A stretch of 64,000 bases of DNA from Lacrimispora sphenoides. GTDB lineage: Bacteria; Bacillota; Clostridia; Lachnospirales; Lachnospiraceae. A model generated the notes under the pieces. That model was not told the DNA's origin. It ran no database searches and saw only the letters and a list, made by a program, of their open reading frames with translations. The stretch is taken from positions 1,860,001-1,924,000 of the forward strand of contig NZ_FOIP01000002.1 in the NCBI RefSeq assembly GCF_900105215.1, read 5' to 3'. Within the stretch, counting starts at the first letter, position 1; each line of letters opens with the position of its first letter. Of the stretch, positions 1 to 9,858 are shown in pieces. Made by a program: the position numbers and the translations under genes.

Positions 1-192
1 GGATGTGGTCACACCATTTTCCACGATCCAGCCTTTTTCTATTAATTCCGATGTCAGAGATGAAACCGTACTCGGCGAAAGCCCTATAATCTCGGATAAT
101 TCTATACGGGAAACCGTTTCCTTTTCTAAAATTACATTCATGATCAATCGCAAATTTTCCCGTTTCATGTCCTGTAAACCGCTTTTTTTCAT
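1..192 (-). CDS. ROK-type transcriptional regulator, N-terminal fragment (runs off left edge)
   Basis: The first 64 codons of a minus-strand gene cut by the window edge. They encode a helix-turn-helix of the kind found at the N-terminus of ROK-family (NagC/XylR-like) sugar repressors: a basic start, then SRIELSEIIGLSPSTVSSL at about residues 31-49, then a short wing. The start ATG is at 192-190, with AAGGAAGG about 11 nt upstream. The sugar-kinase-like C-terminal domain would lie outside, so ROK rather than MarR is an inference. It is transcribed away from the diguanylate cyclase gene. Confidence 0.6.
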   Translation of the reverse strand, partial: MKKSGLQDMKRENLRLIMNVILEKETVSRIELSEIIGLSPSTVSSLTSELIEKGWIVENGVTTS

Positions 193-493
193 ATTTGTAC
201 AACGCCTTCCTTCTTTTTTCGGTCTCCGAAATAAGTTCTGTTTTAAAAATATATCATTTGTAACAAATTGTCAATGGAATCTTACCTATCTCTTTTATTT
301 TGAGCAATGTGCACGATTTTATTTTTTCGAATTTGTCAAAATCCTACAATACTTTGTGGCCATCAGCCGAATTTCATCTATTTCAAAATGTTTTCTATAT
401 TTATATCTTTTTGTGCATTTTTTGACAACATGCTTCATATATTCTATATAAGGCCTATTTCTATTTTCATAGCACTTATGGGAGAAAGTGAAA
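193..493. other. Divergent intergenic region, no gene seen
   Basis: A+T-rich spacer of about 300 bp between the ROK-type gene (minus) and the diguanylate cyclase gene (plus). It must carry both promoters. I see no RNA gene or clear operator in it. Confidence 0.5.
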
Positions 494-2137
494 ATGAACG
501 GAGAAACTTTTTTAGACCGCATTCCTTGCGGCATACTGAAGCTTAAAACTTATGAAGATCTTACCATTCTTTACTCCAATCAGGCGATTAAAGCATTATT
601 TCAAGAGCCTGCTTCGCTTCAGGACATGGTATGTGAATCAGAATATCCGGAGCTGCTTGCGGAAATTCGCAGCCACCTGACAGGCGAAGCAGCCAGTTTT
701 GAACTGGAATTCAAAGCAAAAATACAAAAAAGCTGTATCTGGTGTTCCTTACAATTGAATTATATCCCTGAGGAGGAACTATTGTACTGTGCAATCTTCG
801 ATATCACATGTATGAAAAAATTCCAGGAACACTTACGGATCCGTGAAGAACAATACCGGCTGGCAAGCCGGCATTCCGGCTGCCTTGTAAGCATCTATGA
901 CATCCCTTCCAGAACCCTTTCCCCCTCGCCAGAATTTTCCAGAACTTTCCCCTTTCCCTACACCAAGCCGCTCTCCCCTGAATTCCTTATCGAAAACGGC
1001 ATTGTGCACAAGGAAAGCGTCACCGACTTTCTGGAATTTTATGATGACATGGAAAAGGGGATACCCGAGGGAAAGTGCATCACACGCTTAAAAATATGTT
1101 CCGGAGATTATCATTGGTTTTCTTCGCAATACTCACTGGTGTGTACTGAGGAGCAAAAACCTCTCAGGGGAATCATATCCTACCAGGATATTACGGATCA
1201 ATATGAAAAAGAACTGGCTTATCAAAAGTGGATGGAATACATGCGCGAACAGAAAAAGGACTGTATCGGCTATTACGAATATAATTTAAAATTCGACTTA
1301 TTTGAAGAAATCATTGGAGAAATGACTCAGACCATGCCGGATTATGTCTCAAATTCTTTTTCCAGCATTATGACCTACATAGCAGAGAATCACATTTTTG
1401 AAGAAGACCGGGAGATGTTTCTAAAATTCTTCAATAAAAACCAATTGCTCTACCACTACTATCGTGGGAACCGGTCCTTACGGCTGGAACACCGGCGTAT
1501 ACGCCCTGATTCCACCGTCTACTGGGGGCTTGGCATGGTGCAGATTGTTTCCGATCCTTATACCGATACGATTAAGGCATTTATTCTCATTAAGGATATT
1601 GATACATCCAAACGGGAAGCCCTGAATCTTCAGGAACTTTCCAAACAGGATTCCCTTACCGGTTTGCTAAACAGGGCAACTGCCATACATGCAATCCGCA
1701 ATACATTAAAAAACAGCCAGGGGCATCACATCCTTATTATGCTGGATATTGACCGTTTCAAGCAACTGAATGATAATTACGGCCATCAGTTCGGGGATAA
1801 GGCCCTCCACCGCGCCGCTTCAAGACTTAAATCCGCTTTAAGGCGTGATGACATCTTTGGACGGCTGGGAGGCGATGAGTTCATCATATTATTAAAGGAT
1901 GTGGCTTATAGCATGGATTTGTACGCTCGTCTCGAAAATTTATGCAGTCTCATTGGCAGCGCTCTGGAACCGGAAGCACATATTTCCGGAAGTCTGGGAA
2001 CAGCCGCATACCCGGAAGATGGAACTATATTTGAGGAATTATATGAAAAGGCCGACATTGCTCTTTATCACGCAAAGAAACACGGCCGCAGCCAGTATGC
2101 GGTTTATGAACCTGGCATGAGCATGGCAAAATTATAA
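494..2137 (+). CDS. PAS-domain diguanylate cyclase (GGDEF)
   Basis: Predicted to condense two GTP into cyclic di-GMP. The 547-residue protein has no obvious membrane segment. Its N-terminal 370 residues look like successive PAS/PAC-type sensor modules (for example around 105-235 and 250-375). The C-terminal GGDEF domain spans about 380-540. The GGDEF motif is intact at residues 459-463, and RRDD (RxxD) sits exactly five residues before it, so the product-inhibition I-site is also present. No EAL or HD-GYP domain is attached. The ATG at 494 is preferred over GTG 488 because GGGAGAAA at 480-487 is correctly spaced for it. The ligand is unknown. Confidence 0.9.
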   Translation: MNGETFLDRIPCGILKLKTYEDLTILYSNQAIKALFQEPASLQDMVCESEYPELLAEIRSHLTGEAASFELEFKAKIQKSCIWCSLQLNYIPEEELLYCAIFDITCMKKFQEHLRIREEQYRLASRHSGCLVSIYDIPSRTLSPSPEFSRTFPFPYTKPLSPEFLIENGIVHKESVTDFLEFYDDMEKGIPEGKCITRLKICSGDYHWFSSQYSLVCTEEQKPLRGIISYQDITDQYEKELAYQKWMEYMREQKKDCIGYYEYNLKFDLFEEIIGEMTQTMPDYVSNSFSSIMTYIAENHIFEEDREMFLKFFNKNQLLYHYYRGNRSLRLEHRRIRPDSTVYWGLGMVQIVSDPYTDTIKAFILIKDIDTSKREALNLQELSKQDSLTGLLNRATAIHAIRNTLKNSQGHHILIMLDIDRFKQLNDNYGHQFGDKALHRAASRLKSALRRDDIFGRLGGDEFIILLKDVAYSMDLYARLENLCSLIGSALEPEAHISGSLGTAAYPEDGTIFEELYEKADIALYHAKKHGRSQYAVYEPGMSMAKL

Positions 2138-2144
2138 ACGTTAA

Positions 2145-2182
2145 GGGTGCTGCAGATCACAATTATTGATCTAGCAGCACCC
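2145..2182 (+). terminator. Hairpin after the diguanylate cyclase gene
   Basis: A strong stem starts 8 nt after the stop codon: GGGTGCTGC-AGATCA pairs with TGATCT-A-GCAGCACCC around a 7-nt loop. There is no tight T-run after it, so it may act as a 3'-end stabiliser or weak terminator. Confidence 0.5.
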
Positions 2183-2237
2183 TGTTGGATTTAATGACTT
2201 TTTGATACCAGGCAAAAGAATCTTTCCTGAAATCATG

Positions 2238-2272
2238 CAAAAAAATGTCCTGTGGTGAACACCACAGGACAT
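2238..2272 (-). terminator. Intrinsic terminator of tRNA-Leu(CAG), copy 1
   Basis: Perfect 12-bp stem (ATGTCCTGTGGT / ACCACAGGACAT) with a 4-nt loop. On the minus strand it is followed by a run of T. It lies 13 nt beyond the 3' end of the tRNA gene. Confidence 0.85.
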
Positions 2273-2284
2273 TAAGTATAGCTA

Positions 2285-2368
2285 TGCAGAAGAAGGGACT
2301 TGAACCCTCAAGGTATTGCTACCACACGGACCTGAACCGTGCGCGTCTGCCAATTCCGCCACTTCTGC
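2285..2368 (-). tRNA. tRNA-Leu(CAG), copy 1
   Basis: 84-nt class II tRNA with acceptor stem GCAGAAG / CTTCTGC, discriminator A and a long variable arm. The anticodon stem CACGG/CCGTG encloses the loop TTCAGGT, giving anticodon CAG. No CCA is encoded. An identical copy lies at 21140-21223. Confidence 0.95.
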
Positions 2369-2489
2369 GTTTCAATTGTTCGAATTGGTAATTCAATTCG
2401 TACAATTATAATACTATACTTTCAGCAAATAATCAAGTACTTTTTTATTTTCTTTTTCACAAAGCATATTCCAATGAAAATGGCAGTTC

Positions 2490-4361
2490 TTAATATTCCC
2501 TGGTTTTGATAACTGTCTCCGCATCCGACTGATCATACACCTTTTCTTCTGTTATAATCCGAAGAGGCATTTCCTTTCCTGCAACCATATCCCGGATCGC
2601 CTTCATAAGCGGAGGACCTAAAAGCGGACTGCATTCCACCGCACAGTTCAGCTTGCCGTCTATCATTGCCTGAAACGCCTCTTTCGTCGCATCCACGGAA
2701 ACAATCGTTATATCCTTCCCCGGTTTCAATCCATGTGCCTCCAATGCTTTAATCGCTCCAAGGGCCATATCGTCGTTGTGGGAATAGATAATATCCACAT
2801 CCCAGGTGTGACTTTTTATGTATTCCTCGACAACCTGTTTTCCTCCTTCGAAAGTAAAATCACCATAATCCGTATATACAATCTGATACTGGGGATTCTC
2901 CTCTAATATTTCGAAAAAACCTTTCTTTCTCTCTTCCGTAGGCGTCGCCCCTTCACTTCCCTGAAGCTCTAAAATATGAACAATCCCATGCTCCGGTTTT
3001 ACATGTTCCTTTAGCCAGCGCATGGCTCTTCGCCCTTCCTCTAAAAAATCAGCGCCAATATACGTGGTCGTCAAATCATCTCCCGCCTCAATTCTGCGGT
3101 CGGACATTACTACAGGAATATTGGCTTCCTTTGCCTCTTTCAGTACCGCATCCCATCCAGTCTCGACCACAGGAGAAACTACGATTACATCTACCTTCTC
3201 CTTAATAAACCTCCGGATCGCTTCAATCTGCTTGTTTTGAGACTGGTCTGCGCTGTCAAAAAGAAGTTCCATATTAAACTCCCTGGCTGCTTCCTGAATC
3301 GAGCGGGTATTGGCAAGCCTCCACTGGCTCTCCTGCCCCACCTGGGAATATCCTACGGTAATTCTCCTGCCATCGTCGATACTTTCTCTGTCAAGAGCAG
3401 CCAGATACTCACCGGCATTTTTAGGATAGATCGTATGACTTCTTAAAATAACCTGCTTGGGAACACCGCTCTCCTTCCGAAGAATATTAATGGCATATTG
3501 CACAGCCTCTTTCCCACCTGTAGGGCAGGAAATCGTTGCCGCAAGCTTTCCTTTTCTAACCAGGTCTACCCCTTCGTTTTCTCCGGTAAAGCCGTCGCAC
3601 CCGATGACCTTTATCTTCTCGGCAAGGTTCCTGTCTTTTAGTGCCTCATATGCTCCAAAGGCTACTGAATCATTGTTGGCAAATATCAGGGAAACACCTT
3701 TTAGTTCTTCCCGCATGGCAAAAACTGCATCATAGGCCGGATCCTTCATATCATTTTTCAAATCACAGACAGTCTTTTCTATATCAGGATAATCCCTGAT
3801 CACAGAATCAAAACCATCGCTTCGCTCCTCACTCTGAAGGGACCCTGCCGTTGCACGAAGTTCCAGAATCTTCCCCTTTCCGTTTTCAAGCAGCTGGACC
3901 GCACATTCTCCGCCCTGCTTCCCGATTAAATTATTGTCCGGACCGATAAATAAATTATAATCAAAGCCTTCCACGCTTCGGTCCATGACAATTACAGGAA
4001 CTCCCTCCAGATACACATCTCTGACTTTCTTTGTCAGACGGCTGGAATCACAGGGAGAAATGATCAATAGGTCAATGCCAAAATCCAGAAGCCTGTCAAC
4101 ATCCTTTTCCTGCTTCTCCACGCTGGAGGTGGCGTCTGCCGTTACGATCCTGATATTGGGATACTTTCCCGCTTCCTCCTGGATCTCATTTATCAGGGCA
4201 ACCCGCCATGCTTCCCGCATGTTTGCCTGAGAAACACCGATCACATACTCCACATCGCTTTTATAAACCGTCTGGGTAATTGCCCCGTTATATATACGGT
4301 ATCCCAAAAAGACAAATACCGATACCAGTAATACCATTAGTAATTTCGTTCTTTTTTCCAT
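2490..4361 (-). CDS. Membrane-tethered protein with two tandem sugar-binding (Peripla_BP_4) domains
   Basis: 623 residues. One N-terminal membrane segment (about 6-22) and no lipobox, so it is an anchored extracytoplasmic protein. Two type I periplasmic-binding domains follow (about 40-325 and 335-620), each of the size of a complete ribose/galactose-type binding protein. The second closely parallels the binding lipoprotein of the same locus: VGYSQVGQESQW against VGFAQIGQESGW, then VVSPVVETGWD, HNDDMALGAI and CNPLLGP/CSPLLGP-like blocks. Start chosen at ATG 4361: the kinase stop TAA lies one base upstream and AAAGGA is correctly spaced. Last gene of the locus. Inference: it presents sugar to the adjacent YesM-type kinase rather than to the permeases. 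Longer in-frame starts would read back into the kinase gene. Confidence 0.85.
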   Translation of the reverse strand: MEKRTKLLMVLLVSVFVFLGYRIYNGAITQTVYKSDVEYVIGVSQANMREAWRVALINEIQEEAGKYPNIRIVTADATSSVEKQEKDVDRLLDFGIDLLIISPCDSSRLTKKVRDVYLEGVPVIVMDRSVEGFDYNLFIGPDNNLIGKQGGECAVQLLENGKGKILELRATAGSLQSEERSDGFDSVIRDYPDIEKTVCDLKNDMKDPAYDAVFAMREELKGVSLIFANNDSVAFGAYEALKDRNLAEKIKVIGCDGFTGENEGVDLVRKGKLAATISCPTGGKEAVQYAINILRKESGVPKQVILRSHTIYPKNAGEYLAALDRESIDDGRRITVGYSQVGQESQWRLANTRSIQEAAREFNMELLFDSADQSQNKQIEAIRRFIKEKVDVIVVSPVVETGWDAVLKEAKEANIPVVMSDRRIEAGDDLTTTYIGADFLEEGRRAMRWLKEHVKPEHGIVHILELQGSEGATPTEERKKGFFEILEENPQYQIVYTDYGDFTFEGGKQVVEEYIKSHTWDVDIIYSHNDDMALGAIKALEAHGLKPGKDITIVSVDATKEAFQAMIDGKLNCAVECSPLLGPPLMKAIRDMVAGKEMPLRIITEEKVYDQSDAETVIKTREY

Positions 4362-4362
4362 T

Positions 4363-6153
4363 TTATCCTTTTTCAAGATCATTCTGAACTTCTTTCGGAA
4401 TCCGTATGACAATACGCGTCCCCTGCCCCTCTTTGCTTTCCACCAATACCTGAAACTGCTCACCGTACCGGATGCGCAGCCTCTCCTTAATATAAAACAA
4501 ACCAAAGCTTCTGTTTCTGCCGGCTTCTCCCGGTTCATTTAGCAATCTGGATAATTCCCATACCTTTTCTTCTTCCATACCCTTTCCGTCATCCCAGACT
4601 TCCAGGCTCACCCAATCATCTTCCATTCGTCCGGTGATCTTTAAATGCCCGTCTCCGTTTTTCATCTTAACCCCATGGTAAATGGAGTTCTCCACCAGCG
4701 GCTGCAGGATCATTTTCGGTAAAATCACTTTCATGCAGTCTTCTTCTGCCTGAATTTCATACTGTACCTTAGGCCCGTAACGAATTTTCTGTATGTAGAG
4801 ATAATTGGAAATATATCGGATTTCTTCTTCAATGGTAATATAGTCTTTGCCCTTGCTTAAGCTGATTCGAAAAACATTGGTAAGGGCATCCACAAGATGA
4901 ACAATGTCATATGCAGAATGCTCCCTGGCCATCCAGCCTATGGTGTCCAGAGTATTGTATAAGAAATGCGGCTTAAACTGTTCCTGAACTGTCTTTAGCT
5001 GTGCTTTCCGCTTGTTTTCCTGTTCTTTATAAACCTCCTCCATCAGTTCTTGTATTCGCTCAAGCATCTGATTGAACCGACGGCCAAGCTCACTGACCTC
5101 ATCCAGATAATTGCCTTCAAACCGAACGGATAAATTTCCTTTTTCCGTCTCCTTCATTAAGTTGCGGAGCCTGACAATAGGTTTTGTAACCGTTTCTGAA
5201 ATTTTTACCGCTACAATAAATACCGTTAGAATTGTCAAGACCAAAACCCAGCCAAACATAATCAGCATGGTATTGATTCCGCCCATGATTTCACGGTAGG
5301 ATGAGACACTGACAGTTTTCCAGCCAGTATAGGCGGATTTCTGATAGCTGATCTGATACTTTTCCCCATTGGTAACCGCGGTTACAGGTTCTTCTTCATT
5401 CCAAAGCCATTCCGGGCGGATTCGGTAGACAATTTTATTGGTAGGCGCATATACTAAATGATTCTGCTCATCCAGGACGAATACAAATCCATTTTCACCG
5501 ATGTTCGCATCCTGGATGGCGGAGGAAATAATTTCATGCTTTACATCAAACAGCAATACGCCCACTCTCTCCCCTGTCTCCGGGTCTATAACAGCTTTCA
5601 TTACCGAAAATACATCATCAATGCTGTAGGCGGCCTCCGTAACAATATTCCTTCCGGTAACATTACTGATGATCTGCATTTCACCTGGAGATGCCGCTGC
5701 TTTTTCATACCAGACTTCCTTGATAAACGGGTCCCGGGAGATTCTGGACATCCCGGTTCCCACATACATATCATGCTCCGTAGCAAAAAAGATGCCCGCA
5801 ATTTCATCATGAGTTTCCGCCACTGTCTCAAAGCTGTTTTTCAGCGCTGCTTCATACTCTTTCCAGCGGTCATCCTCAGCGGATGGGATCTTATTCAGAT
5901 GCATTGGCTCAATAATCTTGATCAGCATATTCGCAGTCTTTTCAATACTGCTTATGTAGATATCCGTTGTATGCTGGACCTGACCGACCAGCAGGGACGT
6001 ATGCTGGGTCACATTGCGCTCCGCCTCTCTGGTTGAGCTGATAATCCCCAATAAACCCACAAAGCAAAAAGGAATGAGCGCAATAAAAATATGAGAATTG
6101 ATCATTTTATCACGAATTTTCATATCCATGAATCTTTTCTTCCAATATTTCAT
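4363..6153 (-). CDS. YesM-type sensor histidine kinase (Cache-HAMP-HisKA-HATPase)
   Basis: Sensor of a two-component system, 596 residues. A first membrane segment (about 15-35), a Cache-like extracellular domain and a second membrane segment (around residue 300) are followed by a HAMP linker. The His_kinase domain carries FKPHFLYNT with the phospho-acceptor His. The ATPase has N-box ENSIYHG and G-box DDGKGME. Start ATG 6153 has AGGAG 8 nt upstream; ATG 6174 (GGGGA) is a possible alternative. It is followed after one base by the double sugar-binding protein, and the cognate AraC-type regulator is the first gene of the same locus. The likely input is sugar outside the cell. Confidence 0.92.
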   Translation of the reverse strand: MKYWKKRFMDMKIRDKMINSHIFIALIPFCFVGLLGIISSTREAERNVTQHTSLLVGQVQHTTDIYISSIEKTANMLIKIIEPMHLNKIPSAEDDRWKEYEAALKNSFETVAETHDEIAGIFFATEHDMYVGTGMSRISRDPFIKEVWYEKAAASPGEMQIISNVTGRNIVTEAAYSIDDVFSVMKAVIDPETGERVGVLLFDVKHEIISSAIQDANIGENGFVFVLDEQNHLVYAPTNKIVYRIRPEWLWNEEEPVTAVTNGEKYQISYQKSAYTGWKTVSVSSYREIMGGINTMLIMFGWVLVLTILTVFIVAVKISETVTKPIVRLRNLMKETEKGNLSVRFEGNYLDEVSELGRRFNQMLERIQELMEEVYKEQENKRKAQLKTVQEQFKPHFLYNTLDTIGWMAREHSAYDIVHLVDALTNVFRISLSKGKDYITIEEEIRYISNYLYIQKIRYGPKVQYEIQAEEDCMKVILPKMILQPLVENSIYHGVKMKNGDGHLKITGRMEDDWVSLEVWDDGKGMEEEKVWELSRLLNEPGEAGRNRSFGLFYIKERLRIRYGEQFQVLVESKEGQGTRIVIRIPKEVQNDLEKG

Positions 6154-6239
6154 TGCTCTCACTCCTATTTTCATAACATATCCCCTGCTTCATCCAGTAT
6201 ACCGAAGTTAACAGACTCTTACAACTGCATTATGCTTTA

Positions 6240-7250
6240 TTATTCGTTCTTCCCCTTTGATTTTTCTGTGCGGATCGCAATGATTCTCTGGATTACGATA
6301 AAGAAACAAAGAAGCGCCGCAATGGTAACTTTCGTCCACCAGGTATTTAAATTCTGATAGGTAACGATTGTCTGGATAATCCCCTCTATCATGACTCCGA
6401 CTACCGTACCCGCTACAGTTCCTACGCCTCCGGTCAGCAGGGTACCGCCGATTACAGCGGATGAAAGTGCATCCAGTTCAAGACCCAGATTTTGGAGCCC
6501 GAATCCAGCCAGAGTATAAAAACTGAACACGATTCCTCCGAGAGCGGCGCAAAAGCTGCTGATTCCGTATGCCGCAATTTTCGTTCTTGCAACATTTAAT
6601 CCCATGAGGCTTGCGGACGTTTCGCCGCCTCCCAGTGCGTATAAACACCTGCCAAACTTTGTATATCTCAGGGTATAGACCGCAGCCGCAAAAACAATCA
6701 AAAGGATAAATACATAGTAATAAATTTTCCCGTTCCACGCTTTTGCTTCTCCCAGGTGAACCGCCACCTTACCAAGAGCCATGGTCTTAAAAAACGGATC
6801 ACTGATGGGAATGGAGCGTTCACTGATTACAACGCAAAGTCCCCGCATTAAAAACTGGCCTGCCAAAGTCACAATGAACGGCTGAAGCTTAAAATAATGA
6901 ATCAAAGCCCCTTGGGTACAGCCTATGATGATTCCCGCAAGAAGCATCAGAAGGATCACCAGAAATGCCGGAACTCCCCGTTCCAGCAGGTACGCAGAGC
7001 CTACACCGGTAAATGCAATGGTAGAGGCAATGGAGATATCGATCCCTCCGCTTATTAGCACAAAGGTAGCTCCGATTGCCGCTATCATTAAGTATGCGTT
7101 GTCATTAAAGAGGTTTAAAAAGGTTGATAAAGATAAAAAGTTATTGTACTTTACAGAACCAAATAGAAACATCAGGACAAACAGCACAACGGTGATAACC
7201 AGTGAAATATTATTGATCTGAACCTTTTTACTTTTTCCCGTCTGTTCCAT
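6240..7250 (-). CDS. yjfF: Sugar ABC transporter permease, YjfF-like
   Basis: 336-residue integral membrane protein of the BPD_transp_2 (ribose/galactofuranose) family, with about eight to ten hydrophobic helices. The family signature near the N-terminus (GGIDISIAS) and near the C-terminus (LSSAVIGGTLLTGGVG) are visible. Its ATG overlaps the stop of the preceding permease (TGATG), so the two are translationally coupled. By position and family it is the second permease subunit of the YtfQRT-YjfF importer. The sugar (galactofuranose in E. coli) is inferred from the family, not proven here. Confidence 0.88.
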   Translation of the reverse strand: MEQTGKSKKVQINNISLVITVVLFVLMFLFGSVKYNNFLSLSTFLNLFNDNAYLMIAAIGATFVLISGGIDISIASTIAFTGVGSAYLLERGVPAFLVILLMLLAGIIIGCTQGALIHYFKLQPFIVTLAGQFLMRGLCVVISERSIPISDPFFKTMALGKVAVHLGEAKAWNGKIYYYVFILLIVFAAAVYTLRYTKFGRCLYALGGGETSASLMGLNVARTKIAAYGISSFCAALGGIVFSFYTLAGFGLQNLGLELDALSSAVIGGTLLTGGVGTVAGTVVGVMIEGIIQTIVTYQNLNTWWTKVTIAALLCFFIVIQRIIAIRTEKSKGKNE

Positions 7251-8284
7251 CAGTTACCAACCACCTTTCTGTTTATCATTTTGCGCTTGATGACCAGATC
7301 CTTAAACTGTTTTGACTGCGACAGACAGATGATAATAATCAACAATGCCTTTAACACACGGATATAAGCCGCCGGAACTCCCAGTGCCAGTACTGTTGTT
7401 GTGATGCTTTGTACGATCAATGCTCCTATGACGCTGGCTGGAATGGAAAAACGCCCGCCCATTAAGTTGGTTCCTCCTATTGCTACGGCAAGAATGGCAT
7501 CCATTTCAATCCCCAGCCCCGCATTATTGCAGTCCGCGCCTTTAATCCCAGCACTTTCAATTAAACCGGCCACCGCAGCAAAGGCTCCCGAAATTGTATA
7601 GATTGCCAGCAGCATCCGGTCAACCTTAATGCCCACGTACTTTGAGGCAGTCGGATTGCAGCCCACGGATTCCAAAAACAGGCCAAAGGCTGTTCTTCCT
7701 GTAAATAGTACCAGAAAACCCACTAGAAAAAGCACAATAAACAAGGGGAAAGGAATACCGAGAATATAACCTCCATTGATAAAATAATAGGCTTCCGAAG
7801 TAATCGTAACAATCTTTCCCCTGGTAATCAGCTGTGCGATTCCCCTGCCCGCCACCATTAAAATCATGGTGGCTACAATTGGCTGAATCTTTATTTTAGC
7901 CACTAAAAAGCCATTCCAGATGCCGCTGACCGTTCCTGCAAGGATCGCGATAATAATCGCCGCGACAACATTCCCATGGAATGACGGAAAAATATTCCCG
8001 TTGACAATGCTGCAGGCAATGGCTCCGCTGATCGCCATGATAGAGCCTACGGAAATATCGGTTCCGCCCGTTGCCAGTATCATAGTCATGCCGCCAGCCA
8101 GTATCATGAGCTTGCTCCCATTTCTTACAATGTCAATAATACGTCCGTATAAGTGCGCATCCACTATGGATAGTGTAAAAAATTCTCCCTTGCTTACAAT
8201 ACCGTTAAAGAGCAGAATTATCATAAATATGATGAGGGGGCGGAAATACTGTTTTCCTGTCAAACGATTCCAGATTTCTCTCAT
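7250..8284 (-). CDS. ytfT: Sugar ABC transporter permease, YtfT-like
   Basis: 344-residue multi-spanning permease of the BPD_transp_2 family, with GGTDISVGS near residue 75 and AVAIGGTNLMGG toward the C-terminus. It starts inside the ATPase stop codon (ATGA overlap at 8281-8284) and ends in a TGATG overlap with the next permease, so ATPase and both permeases form one coupled unit. Pairs with the YjfF-like subunit as the transmembrane channel for an imported sugar. Confidence 0.88.
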   Translation of the reverse strand: MREIWNRLTGKQYFRPLIIFMIILLFNGIVSKGEFFTLSIVDAHLYGRIIDIVRNGSKLMILAGGMTMILATGGTDISVGSIMAISGAIACSIVNGNIFPSFHGNVVAAIIIAILAGTVSGIWNGFLVAKIKIQPIVATMILMVAGRGIAQLITRGKIVTITSEAYYFINGGYILGIPFPLFIVLFLVGFLVLFTGRTAFGLFLESVGCNPTASKYVGIKVDRMLLAIYTISGAFAAVAGLIESAGIKGADCNNAGLGIEMDAILAVAIGGTNLMGGRFSIPASVIGALIVQSITTTVLALGVPAAYIRVLKALLIIIICLSQSKQFKDLVIKRKMINRKVVGN

Positions 8285-9810
8285 GACACTTCACCTCCAG
8301 CCATAATATGCATAATTGCTTCTTCCGATATTTCTTTTCCGTTTAGCTCTCCTACCTGCTTCATATCACGGAGCACAATCATCCTGGTGCAGCAGCGGAG
8401 CATCTCATCAATCTCCGATGATATGAAGAGCACCGCCATCCCTCTTCCTGCTAGATCCATAACTATTTTCTGTATCTCCGCCTTGGTCCCGATATCGATT
8501 CCCCTGGTTGGTTCATCAAGCATCAGAAATTCCGGATCCGTGGCAAGCCATCTGGCAAGAATTACTTTTTGCTGGTTTCCTCCGCTTAAATTCTTAATTA
8601 ACTGTTCTGCGTCCGGTGTTTTGATCTGAAGCTTTTCAATATATTCCTTCGTAAGCTCCTCCGCTTCTTTCCTTGAAATCTTATGGAAGATGCCCCGTTT
8701 CACCTGAAGGGCAAGAATGATATTTTCCCAGATGGATAGCTCTCCGATAATTCCCTCTGTCTTCCGGTTTTCCGGGCAAAAAGCGATTCCGTTTCGGATT
8801 GCGTCTAAGGGAGAATGGAGGTGAGCCATCTCATTTTTCACCTTTACTTCTCCTTCGCTTACGGGATCTATTCCGAATAAGACCTTGGCTGTCTCCGAAC
8901 GCCCGGAGCCTAAGAGCCCGGAAAAGCCCAGAACCTCTCCCATTTTTACTTGAAGCTCAAACCCCTTAACCGTTCCAGGGCTGCTGACATTGACCAGTTC
9001 AATAAAAGTCTCCTTTTCCTGCCCCTCTGCTTCCTCCGGCCGTTTTGCATTCATGGCTTCCTTAAGCCCTGCATAGTCCTTGCCTATCATTTTTCCCACC
9101 AGTTCTACTCTTGGCAGCTCTTTCGTCAGATAGGTTCCCACATATTTTCCGTTTCGAAGTACGGTGATTCTGTCGGTGACTTCATACACCTGATCCAGAA
9201 AATGTGTAACAAAAACAATTCCCATGCCCTCTTCGCGGAGCTTTCTCATAATTTGAAACAACTTATCGACCTCAGCGGAAGAAAGGCTGCTGGTGGGTTC
9301 ATCCAAGATCAGAACCTTGGCTTCAATATCACTGGCCCTTGCAATGGCCACCATCTGCTGGATCGCTACAGAGTAATGATCCAGATTTTTTGTAACATTT
9401 ATATGTAAATCAAATTTATCCAGCAGTTCACTGGCGTCGGCATTGATTTTTTTCCAATTGATGGTTCCAAACCGGTTTCTCGGTTCCCGCCCAATATAAA
9501 TATTTTCCGCCACGGAAAGATTGGGGCAAAGATTGACTTCCTGGTATACCGTTGAAATTCCTTCGTTTTGCGCTTCCTGTGTGGATCTCGGATTGATCTG
9601 TCTCCCGTCTAACTCAATGACTCCCCGGTCCTTTGCTTCCACTCCGGTCAGCACTTTAATGAGCGTTGATTTTCCCGCACCGTTTTCCCCCAGCAAGGCA
9701 TGTATTTCCCCCCGATTTAAATCAAACTGCACATCAGCCAAAGCAATAACTGCTTTCCCAAATGCCTTGGATATATTTCTCGCTGTCAAAAGCTGATTCC
9801 CAGCACTCAT
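8281..9810 (-). CDS. ytfR: Sugar ABC transporter ATPase, YtfR/MglA type
   Basis: 509 residues with two fused ABC domains, as in RbsA, MglA and YtfR. First domain: Walker A GENGAGKST at 41-49 and Walker B LILDEPTSSL. Second domain: LSGGNQQK signature and LMLDEPTRGIDIG; its Walker A position is degenerate (GLLGSGRSE), as is usual for the second domain of this family. Energises the two permeases from the cytoplasm. ATG 9810 follows a good AGGAGG. Confidence 0.93.
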   Translation of the reverse strand: MSAGNQLLTARNISKAFGKAVIALADVQFDLNRGEIHALLGENGAGKSTLIKVLTGVEAKDRGVIELDGRQINPRSTQEAQNEGISTVYQEVNLCPNLSVAENIYIGREPRNRFGTINWKKINADASELLDKFDLHINVTKNLDHYSVAIQQMVAIARASDIEAKVLILDEPTSSLSSAEVDKLFQIMRKLREEGMGIVFVTHFLDQVYEVTDRITVLRNGKYVGTYLTKELPRVELVGKMIGKDYAGLKEAMNAKRPEEAEGQEKETFIELVNVSSPGTVKGFELQVKMGEVLGFSGLLGSGRSETAKVLFGIDPVSEGEVKVKNEMAHLHSPLDAIRNGIAFCPENRKTEGIIGELSIWENIILALQVKRGIFHKISRKEAEELTKEYIEKLQIKTPDAEQLIKNLSGGNQQKVILARWLATDPEFLMLDEPTRGIDIGTKAEIQKIVMDLAGRGMAVLFISSEIDEMLRCCTRMIVLRDMKQVGELNGKEISEEAIMHIMAGGEVS

Positions 9811-9858
9811 GGCGTTTCCTCCTCGCTTTCCAATTAAGAGGGCATTTCCCCTGATATG

